The notes below the pieces were generated by a model. The model was not told the origin of the DNA. It did not search any database and saw only the letters and a list, made by a program, of their open reading frames with translations. Both the position numbers and the translations under genes were made by a program. Below are positions 33,807 through 43,770 of a stretch of 64,000 bases of DNA, piece after piece. Location of the stretch: positions 186,001 through 250,000 of the forward strand of contig JAPDRN010000006.1 of NCBI GenBank assembly GCA_030247855.1. Direction: 5' to 3'. The first letter of the stretch is position 1. Each line of letters starts with the position of its first letter. Source of the DNA: Knufia peltigerae (Eukaryota; Ascomycota; Eurotiomycetes; Chaetothyriales; Trichomeriaceae).

Positions 33807-34364
33807 GAAGATTCTCGCGGGTGTATACTCGTCTTTCCCTCCTAAAATCATCCACTCTTACCATTTTACCTTGTTCTTTTTCTTTGAGGGGGTACTAACG
33901 GAAAAAACCAATGACCATAGTTCAATGTCAGTCCGTTTGCTGAAAAGACCGGTGCAAAAGTCAGATCAATCGAACGGAGGCTCAAAACTATCAAAAAGAG
34001 AAATGGTCTAAACATTGTCATTTCGGTGAATTCTGGTAGTGTCGCTGCTGCTGCTGGTGGTGGTGGTGGTGCTGCTGCTGCTACAACCAAAACTGCCAAA
34101 CCAAAACCGAGAGTGGCGTTCAAACGAGAGGACGATGAGAAGAATGATACCAAGACAGCCACAGGTCTTCTTTCTCCAGTCGAGTCTAATGTTGGTCCAA
34201 GTGAGACGACTACTCCTGCCGCTACAGCTGCTGTTGTCACAACATCCAAATCCCGTGGTAGTGGTCAAGGACAGAAGAAACGGAGCGCCAATGTCGTCAA
34301 AATGGAAGATCAAGAAGAAGACACTCACGGCCAGGCACCCACAAAGAGAATCAAAAGAGCTTGA
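33652..34364 (+). CDS. Small Myb/SANT-like protein D (subtype 2) with Ala/Gly run
   Basis: Exons 33652-33747 and 33921-34364 give 179 residues. The domain reads VKDALYLVEFLKQNPQAIT, then FNVSPFAEKTG and RSIERRLKTIKKRNGLNI, ending in VNSG as in protein A. Directly after it comes an Ala-Gly-Ala homopolymer coded by GCT and GGT repeats, then Lys/Arg-rich segments (QGQKKR, PTKRIKRA at the C-terminus). The 173-nt intron is long for this locus because it contains a CA/TA microsatellite. Likely nuclear from the basic tail; function unknown. Confidence 0.7.
33767..33806. repeat. CA/TA dinucleotide microsatellite in intron of gene D
   Basis: About ten CA units run into about ten TA units inside the intron of gene D. 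Confidence 0.9.
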
Positions 34365-35333
34365 TATTTTGGGAGACTTGATCGTCAGTCACTGGGAAGA
34401 TGAGGATTTTCAATGTCTACAAGTCTGATCGTCTCGAATTCTCGAGTCGTGTCTCCAAGTCGTGTCTTTCAACCGAGAATCATTCTGTTGTATCACAGAA
34501 TCATGGTATGATGTCTGAGGATATGACAACAATGGTAGTTCAGGAATCAAGTTACAGTTTTGGGAATCATGGAAAAGTGTGATAAGAGTACCTAGACCTA
34601 CAGGTGTATTGGGTGTGGATCGAGGTATGGACTCTTCCAAGGTCATTCTTCATTTGGACCAAAGAAAAGGAGAAACAAAGGGAATCATTCAACTCAAAAC
34701 AGTGATGGACCACAAAGTAATGAGACGCCTCCTTTTTTTTGTTCTGCCTTGTTACGAGTACAAGAGTAAGGTCACGTATTAAAATCATGCCACACAGAAA
34801 GACCACCGGGTTATACAGATCGAATGAACTCGAGTAATATGGTTTAAACTATAGAGGACAGAGTATAGAGGACAGAGAACAGAGTATAGAGAGCATAGTA
34901 TAGAGAGCATAGTATAGAGAGCAGAGTATAGAAAATAGAGGACAGAGAAAAGAATATAGAGAATAGAGCATAGGGTATAGAAAATAGAGTATAGGGTATA
35001 GAAAATAGAGTATAGGGTATAGAAAATAGAGTATAGGGTATAGAAAATAGAGTATATACTCCTTCCTGCTTCAAGGAAAGAGAAGAAGGGGAAAACAAAG
35101 AATCGTCAAAAAAGACAGCGTCAAATCATCATGTCAAGATCAAAGCACGCACTTTCATTTCCATTCCACCCGAGGCAGCCGTCAAAGAAACAGGCAGACA
35201 GAGAGGAGGAGAGGGAGGAGGGGGTAAGGGATATACACACACAATAATATGAAAAAGTACAAATCACAATCGATGATCATATACTCATAGGAGGGACTCA
35301 TTCTATGTCACAGATTGAAAACGACCAACCTCG
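34365..35333. other. Intergenic, about 1 kb, containing a minisatellite
   Basis: Between the convergent D and zinc-finger genes. Apart from the tandem repeat at 34851-35056 nothing is recognised. Confidence 0.5.
34851..35056. repeat. Minisatellite, 21-bp core unit
   Basis: Purine-rich tandem array. The right part is a clean 21-bp unit, AGTATAGGGTATAGAAAATAG, repeated about four times. The left part is a degenerate series of TATAGAG(G)ACAGAG-like units. The minus-strand frame shows the period as seven-residue repeats, but it is not a gene. Confidence 0.85.
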
Positions 35334-37027
35334 TCATTCAGGAATGCCAATGACATCTCTCCCGTTTGGATCTCTCGTCGTCGTCCTGGCCCCTTCTCTG
35401 TCCCGTTGTCCATTCTGACCATAGTCATTGCCGGCACCACAGGCCTCGCTATCGACAGATAAAAGACGACTGATGCTCATGTTTCTCCTTCTCAATTCCT
35501 GCTCATCATCAACTGCAGATTCCAAGCCCCTGCGCTCGCCGTCATGCCCATCTTCTAAGCTTGAAGGAACTTGGACATCACGCCCATCTTCTAATATTGA
35601 AGGAACTTCGATATCACGCTCATCTTCTGATCTCAAAGGAACTTCGACATTACGCCCATCTTCTAATCTCAAAGGAACTTCGACATTACGCCCATCTTCT
35701 AATCTTGAAGGAACTTCGAGATCATTCTGGGGAGGATCAGCCTCACTGTTGACAAGACTCGCCTCGCCAGGAACGACCGTGGACTCGCCGGTTGTGGGGG
35801 CCTCCAAAGCTTTCTGGTCTCTCCTGGGGGCCAGCAGTTGCGATAGGACATCTGTCAAGACTCGTATTTCCGATTCCTTGAGGATCACAGACGAAGGTGT
35901 CCCACCGGGTCCCATCATGGGTTGCGCTGGTGATGATGCAGAACAGAGCTGCTGCGAGGGAAGAGACGACGGTGACGATTTGTCTGGTGTGATTGATTCC
36001 AGTGATGATGACTGGCCCTGGGGTGCCGGGTGCGTAGAATTGGGGTTTGGTGACGGCGAGAACGATGCTGATGATGACATGTCTGCCGGAGGTCCTGCTT
36101 GAGCCGTGTCCAGCCGTGAACGAAGGCCCGCTTGTGGGGAGGACGGCGGTGACGATAAGCCTGGCCGTCGCGCAGGAATGGGTGGCTTTGGGCCGATCCC
36201 ATTAGCCAAGCGAGGTGCAGACTTGGGCTTGGAAGGATACCGGGTCACCTCGATTGTGTCTCGTATCTCACTCTGCGCGCGAGACGTTTGAATGACCCGG
36301 TTTCGCCCCTGCACTGACGGGACGGCTTCCACATTATTTGATGATCCAGCTTCGTTTTGAGGTAGCTTGAATGACATGCCTCTTTCGACTCGGGCAAGTT
36401 GCTCACGAGCTTTGAAGACCAAGTCTCTATTCTTGAGCTTGCTCCGGTGCGACCTGCTGTATTTCTCATGCCTCGCAAGCTCCCTCTCATCAACTAGTTG
36501 GCTGCTGCACAGCGCACAACGGTATTCACCTTCCTTGGTCACGAAGCCAAATGAACGAGATCGGAGAGAGGCACTACTCGGCGCCGGGGACCAAGCAACT
36601 TGATCATCCTCGTCACCTTCGATCGCCGAGAATCGCCTCTTGTTGCTGCCCTTCCGACCCGATTCATCAGAAGGGACTCCAGCTTCGGATTGTGCCACTA
36701 TGGTGGATGAGTCGTCATCACCGTCATCAGCAAGGGACCAAGATAGCGGCTGGGCTGGTGCTGGTGCAACTGGTCCGTTTTGTTCAATAAGTTTAGCCGC
36801 TTTTACCGCGGCGTCTTTGAAGACCAACTCGATGGTCTCTCCTGAGACTTCAGGGCCATAAAGCCTTGCAATCGCTTGATATCGACCTTTAAACTGTTGC
36901 AACATCAGCATGATCAGTAGAGAACATCAGGGGACAGGCCACGTACCGCATCTTCGCCGAATACTGCATACGTTGCAGCGAGGATTCGAAAGACAACAGC
37001 CCTAGATCGCACCCAATCTATCGTCAT
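35334..37027 (-). CDS. C2H2 zinc-finger protein with 12-residue tandem repeats
   Basis: Exons 37027-36947 and 36893-35334 give 546 residues. A short conserved N-terminus (DWVRSRAVVFRILAATYAVFG) leads into the second exon (GRYQAIARLYGPEVSGETIE). One C2H2 finger lies near residues 152-178 (YRCALCSSQLVDERELARHE..H), followed by a basic RSKLKNRDLVFKAREQL helix, similar in style to the finger of RBM5/RBM10-type proteins. The rest is Pro/Ser-rich and disordered. Near the C-terminus five tandem copies of a 12-residue unit of the form EVPLRLEDGRNV occur. The 53-nt intron has an ACTGAT branch site. Function not recognised; it sits in the middle of the Myb/SANT-like array. Confidence 0.75.
35547..35730. 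repeat. Coding minisatellite, 36-bp unit
   Basis: Five tandem 36-bp units inside the zinc-finger gene, in frame, with 3-8 differences between units. Confidence 0.85.
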
Positions 37028-38178
37028 GCTGAAGCCTTGGCGGCAAAGGAAAGCGGCTGGATTCTCAAGTGATCACATCAGTAAAGAGGGAGAAGGAGTA
37101 AATGTAGAACCGTGTGGTGAAGGCCAAGGGGTTTTATCCGCAGAGAGAGAGTTGATCACATCAGAAGAGAGGGAGATGGAGTTGAAATTCAAAGCAATAG
37201 GATGATGGCTGGGAGGCTTTTTATAGCCAGAGAGGATGGCAGTACTCCGTAGAAACGGAGTGGATCGAGAAATGCTTTCTCACTCGAGAGGTTGGAGCGG
37301 AGAAAGGGGTGAGGCAACAATGAGGCGTTCGCACAGCCAGTCCTAGCGAATCCCAAACGAAATCAAACGCGCACTCGGCTCAACTCTTTGGTCGGACATG
37401 GTTGTGCTTGCACTGTCCGATGAGCTGTCAACTTGAACCAGCATACGGCGGTAGAGCGTCGATCAGCCCTCCGGTCAAACCCACCAATCCGAACGCGGCC
37501 TTTCGTTGCATTGCATGCAAAGAGCAAAAAACAGGGGCCAATGGTTGGGCATCAATGTGATAGACCAGGGTGACGGCTGCATCATGCGTTGTTGGTCTCC
37601 AGTGGATGATGAGGCTGCAGATGCAATCTCCACATTGCGGTTCTGCGTCTTTCCGTATTTGTGTTAGCTTGATAACAAAGTATTGTCATTACAAAGTCGG
37701 ATGGAACTGTGTGTCTTGTATACCAGCTTCCGAAGTTTCATCCTCGCACTGGTCGACACGAAGGACTCCCATGTTCGGATTGTCCGTTATCACTACGGGC
37801 TGGATTGGGATCGGCTACTATTTCCGGATGTACCGGACGAGAGCAATCTCAAAGAAATCGGGCGTAGTCCTCGAATGAGTCAACATGTGTTGCAGTTTGG
37901 TTGAGTTCCTCGTCTTGTCTCAACGCTAATCGTTGACCGAGCTCTGTGGCTCTTTCGCTATGCTTTAACCATGCGTCTCATTCCCTGTGCATGATTCTCC
38001 ATGTCCTGAAACTGCAGCTCTTTTGCAATTATATCCAAGTCTGGTTCCATTTTCCGCCCCAATCATGAGAGACGGTGTGCTTTCGAGAGACGGCGTTCTT
38101 TCACGAGACGTCAGTCAGCAGTGTGCTACCACGCAGCCAGGAGAACTTACGCAACTTGGAAGTTGACGTCGATAATCT
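37028..38178. other. Intergenic, about 1.15 kb
   Basis: Promoter of the zinc-finger gene and 3' flank of gene E, with one TACGGAGTA motif at 37243-37251. Two overlapping plus-strand frames of 73-102 codons at 37570-37904 have no recognisable content and are not called. Confidence 0.5.
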
Positions 38179-38691
38179 TCAGTCATTAGATTCTTCGACC
38201 TTGGTTTGCGCGTTACCGTCATGGCCGGTTTCCACCTTCACTTCGACGTCGAGCTTCTTGCTTTTTTTCTTGGTAGGTGTTTCGATCACATCGTCACTGT
38301 CCAGCTTTCGTTTGACTCCGCCACTCTTGCGCGCTGATCCCTTTTCCTTCTTGGCGGTAGAGGCTGTTGGAGTAGTCGCGGCGGTGGCAGTGCCATCCTC
38401 ACCAAGGAGCTTCTCGGACTCTTTCTTGAGCTTGTAGAATTTTTGACTATGGGAGATTGATTGTCAGCAACGCTGCCAATGTATTTCCAACATAAGAAGC
38501 AGATAGCAAGCAAATAATGCAATGTAATCTCAGCAGATGAAGGCACATGTGTACCTGCACGCACTGCCACTGAGGCCACCACCAAGCTTCTCAGCAACAC
38601 TTTGCCAGATCGTAGCCGCAGGTGGAGCCACTTCGGCGAACGCGAGAAGCAGAAGAGCCCTCTCAGACTCGGGTGTCCACTTGTAGGGCAT
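38179..38691 (-). CDS. Small Myb/SANT-like protein E with basic tail
   Basis: Exons 38691-38555 and 38446-38179 give 134 residues. Domain: MPYKWTPESERALLLLAFAE, WQSVAEKLGGGLSGSACSQKFYKLKKESEKLL, with the intron in the third helix at the AG|T codon, phase 2, as in C. The tail is Ala/Thr-rich, then basic (KKEKGSARKSGGVKRK, TPTKKKSKK), a likely nuclear signal. The 108-nt intron has a CTGAC branch point. The clear paralogue of C, on the other strand and 6.2 kb away across the zinc-finger gene. A single-repeat Myb/SANT DNA- or histone-tail-binding role is inferred only. Confidence 0.75.
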
Positions 38692-38873
38692 TTTGAGAGT
38701 GTGGAGGCGAGAAGAACCGAGACAAATAGAGAAGGTGTGGATGGGTTAGATACAGTTGCTAGGGGTTTTGCAGAAACAGAAGACTGTGCGAAGGTAGGTG
38801 ACTTGAATTGGACCAGGAAGAATAGAAAAATGTCTGCAAGTGAAGAGGCCAAGAGAAGATGAGTCGAAGAGAG

Positions 38874-39122
38874 CTAAAGGGGAAGATTCAAGCAAGTGAA
38901 GACCAAACTGCACGTGCTCAAGGACGCATGGTCAAACAAAGTGAGGTACAGGTGAGAAATCGACCGCTGGAAGGCAACACACCGGCACGAGTTGGAAGTG
39001 AAGGCATCCCCCATGCTTCTCGCCACGCTTCCCCAGTCTGGTCGTGATTTCTCGTCAATCAGAAGTAACAGCATCTTGAGCTCCTGGGTTGGATTCCATG
39101 GGCTTAGATTGACAGTTGGCAT
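38874..39122 (-). CDS. Small Myb/SANT-like gene F, single domain
   Basis: Exons 39122-38983 and 38907-38874 give 57 residues. The domain begins MPTVNLSPWNPTQELKMLLL with the first Trp, then WGSVARSMGDAFTSNSCR, and is cut by an intron at CG|GTGTGT, phase 2, the site shared by the array. After the 75-nt intron only eleven residues remain before the stop, so the third helix and tail found in C and E are missing. It may be a truncated copy or a real micro-protein. Confidence 0.55.
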   Translation of the reverse strand: MPTVNLSPWNPTQELKMLLLLIDEKSRPDWGSVARSMGDAFTSNSCRCVAFQRSISHLYLTLFDHASLSTCSLVFTCLNLPL

Positions 39123-39275
39123 CTTTCCGGAGGTGTGAAACGGTGGTTTGGATCTGTTGTGGCAATGGGCTTCAAGCTGAACAAGCAGACTTTGTTTGCG
39201 AGAGATATGAAAAAGGATAGAGTTGGCAAGAGAAAGTGAAGATGCAAAGGCAATACGAGACAAAATAAAAGACAG

Positions 39276-39503
39276 TCACCACGAGAGCAGAGGACCTGTT
39301 TTCGTCACGGCGTGAGATGTCGGCTCCTCCATCGATGGTGGCATATGTACGGACAGATACACGTACCGACAGGTATCAGTCTTGCGACCCATTCTGTTTG
39401 CCGCAGCCTCAAAAACATCACGAGTGACCGAGACGTCAAGGTCCAAAACCAGCAGCAGAAGGTTCAGATTGTCACGCTCGCACCAAGGTAGTTGAGGAGA
39501 CAT
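39276..39503 (-). CDS. Small Myb/SANT-like gene G, single domain
   Basis: ATG at 39503. The domain reads LPWCERDNLNLLLLVLDLDV, then FEAAANRMGRKTDTCR, followed by the shared splice-donor position CG|GTACGT (39367). Read without splicing the frame ends at 39276 (75 residues). Splicing to a CAG at 39296 would instead give an 86-residue product with an odd hydrophobic tail. Neither tail looks like the third helix of C and E. The second Trp is replaced by Phe. Likely a diverged or decaying array member. Confidence 0.5.
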   Translation of the reverse strand: MSPQLPWCERDNLNLLLLVLDLDVSVTRDVFEAAANRMGRKTDTCRYVYLSVHMPPSMEEPTSHAVTKTGPLLSW

Positions 39504-39785
39504 GATGGCTTGGTGTGTACCTGTTGTTTGGAAGGGCACAAAGAGAAAGCAAAGAGATTGAATTCACAGAGAGGGAAAAGGGAACAGTGAGAGTTCTTAA
39601 AAGAGACAAAACAGAAAGTGCCTGTGCAAGGAAATTGAGGCCACTTACCGGCATGCGTTCCAGGTCAAGCCATTGCCCAACTTCTCAGCTGCCTGCTCAA
39701 ACTTCTCCCTTGACACACTATCTGGGAATGGAATCAGTGCGAAAAGAAGAAGCTTCTCAAGCTTGTCTGTCCATTGGGATGACAT
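39472..39785 (-). CDS. Small Myb/SANT-like gene H, single domain
   Basis: Exons 39785-39649 and 39520-39472 give 61 residues. Domain: MSSQWTDKLEKLLLFALIPF, then FEQAAEKLGNGLTWNACR, cut at CG|GTAAGT, phase 2. Exon 2 adds only about 16 residues and overlaps the start of gene G in another frame. G, F and H stand head to tail on the minus strand within 0.9 kb. The tail lacks the helix-three continuation seen in C and E. Confidence 0.55.
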
Positions 39786-40920
39786 GGTTTTCTTTTGATG
39801 TTGTCGTTAATGATTGTTCACGCGTTGGGAAGAGGTATTAGGCACTGTAAGATTCTTGAAACAAAAGCCGCGGAATGAAAAAGTGGAAGTGTTGAAGAGG
39901 GAATTTTATTTTGAAAATACCATAGCTGTCTGGTTATGGTCTTTATCTGGGTGTGGCACTCTCGGCGTTCGTCCTCTGCAGTTTTGGTCGTGCACTCTGA
40001 CATTCGTTTTGAAGGCTTTCGCAAGGAACAGGTGTTTCAACCCCAATCTTGAGGACGCTGTCGGCGAACCTAGCCCTTAGGATCTTCGATACTTGATTAC
40101 AAGTCCACGTTCATACCGAGGATAGTTGTGCATGCCGCCACCAGTTCCAGATTGGGTGAGGGTATTGTCGTTCCAAGAACGCCATTTAGTTGCAAGGAGC
40201 CACCAGGTATCGGTGCCTACATGCTTTCACTGCAGCCCTTTCTCTGCCGTATGCCTGGCAGCTGTCTTGGGACGAGGAAATTTAGGCAGCACCCGGCGCC
40301 ATGTCGACCACAATGTTTGTCCGCCACCTCGTTGGCCGTGAGCGTATTGCCCTTAGGTACCAATTCTCGGTGGACTTGGTGGAAGATTAACCAAGAGCAG
40401 GTTCATAAAGAGTCGTGATAGTATGGTTGCTTCATAGTGCTTAATAGTTGAACAACTCCACTACAGTACTCAGGTAGAGGTCGAAACGGTGGGAGTGAAT
40501 TTGCAGTTGGTTGTTTTTGCCCGGCCAACGGCGGCAGTGCAACAATCGGGCGGTGCGGGCTGACACGCCATGGACCCCACCATTCATTCATTCTATTCTG
40601 CCATTCTTCGTTGACCGAACAGAACTGCGCAGTCACTTCTCCTACTCGCAACACCTCGACGGTATTTCGCTGCCTACAGATTCTCGCATTCTACCAATTT
40701 ACTTTTCTCGGCGGCCTCATAAGCTCCTAGACCAGAGGTACGTAATGCTTAGGCCATATCCACAAAAGATTCATCGATGCCTAGCCGCACAAGTCAATTG
40801 TCCTATTTCAATCCGTCCCTCCCTCAGCCCACATTTCGCGATAAGTCGTTGTTCAGGCACTGACCGTCAAGACAGACTTGAATCTACCCGCGCCGCTTCA
40901 AGAATCGTCAATCAGCAATC
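39786..40920. other. Intergenic, about 1.1 kb
   Basis: Promoter regions of gene H (minus) and cofilin (plus). No further gene or repeat supported. Confidence 0.5.
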
Positions 40921-41623
40921 ATGGTTCGTCTCGTCCCCGATTTCCTGCCACTACTGAGTACTAACTGGTATCTAGCCTGTCTCAGGGTATGTCTTGCGAC
41001 CTCTAATGATCGAGTCGATTTGCTCGATTACAATGCGATCCCTCTTCTAACCCTTGCGACCTCCCAGACTTTCCGTCAACCCAGAGTGCGTCTCTGCTTT
41101 CAATGAGCTGAAGCTCGGCCGCGGTGGCCCCAAATACATTATCTACAAGATCTCCGATGATCAGAAGGAGATTGTGGTAGACGAGATTGGCAAAGAGTCA
41201 GACTACGATACCTTCAGAGAGAAGCTCATCTCCAAGAAGGAAAAGAGTGGCAAGGATAGACCCTCCTATGCCATCTACGACGTTGAATTTGAGCTTGAGG
41301 GCGGTGAGGGCAAGAGGTGTGTACCTCCATGCCCCGGTATCAGTTTGCCCGTGTTCTTTTCGCTAAACTTCAACCTCTAGATCCAAAATCGCCTTCATTA
41401 CCTACATCAACCAAGACGCCACCGGTGTCAAGGTATGTCATTCGCATCGAATTACGGCGCCTGTCGCTAACGATGATAGTCCCGCATGGTCTACGCCAGC
41501 TCCCGCGAAACCTTGAAGAACGCACTAAACGGCATTGCCATGAACTGGCAAGCAAACGACCCAGGCGAGTTGGAATGGGCCGATCTTCTCAAGGAAGCGA
41601 GCAAGGGCAAGGGCACAATATAA
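40921..41623 (+). CDS. cof1: Cofilin / actin-depolymerising factor
   Basis: Five coding exons: 40921-40923 (the ATG alone), 40976-40986 (11 nt), 41068-41316, 41381-41432 and 41480-41623, giving 152 residues. The joins produce MPVSGLSVNPECVSAFNELKL, then IIYKISDDQKEIVV, YAIYDVEFEL, the actin-binding long helix region SRMVYASSRETLKNALNGI and the end KEASKGKGTI. This is the full ADF-H fold at normal length. Cofilin severs and depolymerises actin filaments in the cytoplasm. Introns are 52, 81, 64 and 47 nt and have CTAAC-type branch sites. The micro-exons explain why no single open frame contains the N-terminus. Confidence 0.93.
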
Positions 41624-42458
41624 TCCTGACACACGAGTTGGCCAATTTGCGATGCGGCTCACAATGCGGCCTTCATAGTGGAAGCAGCAAGTAAACCACG
41701 GGTTGTATGCAAGTGGGAGTTCTCTTCTGACGAGCGGAGCTTCGCTTGTACAGGCTGTTGTCATGCACCGTTGGAGGAGCCGACATCTCACGCCGTGACG
41801 AAAACAGGTCCCATGCAATGAAGAATCCGAGATAGATGGTCTGGAGCAAAATCAAAACAATTTTCCCAAATAGTCACTTGCGCCCGGAAGAATTAGGATT
41901 GATATGAAGAACTTGCCGGTTTCGCCTGTCAGGTTTATTATTCTTCAACATCTCGATCTACTTTTATTCCATGCGTTCTCGGTCAATACTCATCATGTCT
42001 TGAAATAACGTCGGTATTGTACAGCGTATCTATTCAGCAACTGTAAAAGCCATACGTGTTGTAATATTGGCCCAATCCAGCGTCAAAGTTGGCCAATGTG
42101 TACAATATCAGACATCGAGTGTCCAGCATATCCATGAACATGAAGCACTACACAACTGATCGTTGATGTGACGCGAGTGGCCCAATAAGGCTGTGATGGG
42201 AGTTCCCTGACCGAGACCAAAGGTGAGAAGTGGTGTGAGGAATTGTTAGAGCGTTGGCGGTAATTTTGCGGCGCCAAGACCTTTGAGCTTCCTCTGATCA
42301 TCGCAGTTCGACCTTCACAACTTCACGACCACTCACCCCATTCAAGCTCAATTCCACTGTCAATTCTCGCGATAGTGTCTGCGGAGCTTCAGGCTTCGGC
42401 AGGGTCTTTGATACTTCTCTCTCATATGTTTTAAGCCGACTTTCAAGGATCCCACACG
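41624..42458. other. Intergenic, about 0.8 kb
   Basis: Cofilin 3' region and promoter of the cytochrome oxidase gene. Nothing else seen. Confidence 0.5.
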
Positions 42459-43307
42459 ATGTATCTCCACTCCCTGCCTCGTGCTGCTCGTACCTCTACG
42501 AGCAGCTTGAAGACATACACGCGGATGAGTTCCAGCCAGATTCGAAACTTCCAAACCTCGACGCGATCATTCGCCCCGACCTTCTCTGCCACTCAGCAAC
42601 CTCCCATGACGAGCCAATCCCATGTTCGATCTGCTCACGCCATCTCCAACCCTACCCTGGCTGGAATTGAGAAGCGATGGGAGGCCATGCCTCCGCAAGA
42701 GCAGGCCGAGCTTTGGATGCAGCTTAGAGATCGCATGAAGGTTGATTGGCACGAGATGACTTTGCAGGAGAAGAAAGCTGGTATGATTACTGCTATTGTT
42801 GGATGGCGCGTTATCTGCCTCTTCATGTCCCTTTGAAGAGACAGATTGCTGCCGGAAAATGAATGCCTGATCGAGATATGTGATGGTGACTGACAGTTCT
42901 ATAGCATGGTGGATTGCTTTTGGACCTCATGGACCACGTGCAGAAACCCCACCGGGTGAATGGACTAAAGTGTGGCTATATACCGCGGCCGGTGTTGGAT
43001 TATCAGCAGTTTTGTTCTTTGGAATTCACTCTCTGGCCAGACCACCACCACGAACCATGACCAAAGAATGGCAAGAGGCTACGAATGAATACCTCAAGGT
43101 AAGCGTTCGACGCTGGAGTGATGCCGCATCAGCGATCCCAATCTCACTATTACGACCTCTACAAAACAATTGTGCTGACACGATCATCAATAGGCCGAGA
43201 AGAGTAATCCCATCTACGGTATCAGCAGTGAAGGATACAGCGGCAAAGGTCACATTCAAAGCAAGTCCGCAAAGGCTCAAGGCATCAGTCTCGATGCGGA
43301 GGAGTAG
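42459..43307 (+). CDS. cox5: Cytochrome c oxidase subunit IV family (fungal Cox5)
   Basis: Exons 42459-42780, 42905-43098 and 43194-43307 give 209 residues. The N-terminus is a mitochondrial presequence rich in Arg, Ser and Thr with no acidic residue for about 25 positions. The matrix part has IEKRWEAMPPQEQAELW and KVDWHEMTLQEKKAAWWIAFGPHGPR, the last made across intron 1. One membrane helix lies near residues 130-152 (VWLYTAAGVGLSAVLFFG), then MTKEWQEATNEYLK. The intermembrane tail is Ser/Lys-rich. It is a nuclear-coded structural and regulatory subunit of complex IV in the inner membrane. Confidence 0.92.
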
Positions 43308-43770
43308 AAAATGGTCGAAAGACAACAGATTGCTTTCCTTAACTACAGCAATCCCCCTTTGTACTGTCACTAGTATCGAGAGAACTCAGCAGTCTCTTAT
43401 TTTTGTCCATACAAAATCAATATCCAGTCCAGCTTTGTTTTGATTTTCAGGCCTCGGGTTCGTCGGATTGTACATAGACCTTAGCATATAGTGGCTGAAC
43501 CCATTTCCATAAACACCATACTGTTTCTCTTAGCCTACGAATGTGCTTCAAAGCTTTAATTATGGTCTTTGGGGGTTGAGAGGCCATCTAACCTGCTTGA
43601 TGAGGACAACCGATGCCGGTTTTCCATCGGGATTTTTCATTCCGAATCAGGACTAGCGCAGAATTGGGAAGAGCTTCTGCTTTGACTTGACTTGACCTCG
43701 TAATTATTCTCCTTCGACCACACAACTCTCCTCTCTTCTTTGTAAAACCACCTCCCCATCATCTGCAAAC
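43308..43770. other. Intergenic, about 0.46 kb
   Basis: Short space between two oxidative phosphorylation genes on the same strand. No element recognised. Confidence 0.5.

Noticed and set aside
34844..35098. 84-codon repetitive minus-strand frame with a seven-residue period
   Set aside because: It is the translation of the 21-bp minisatellite, not a gene.
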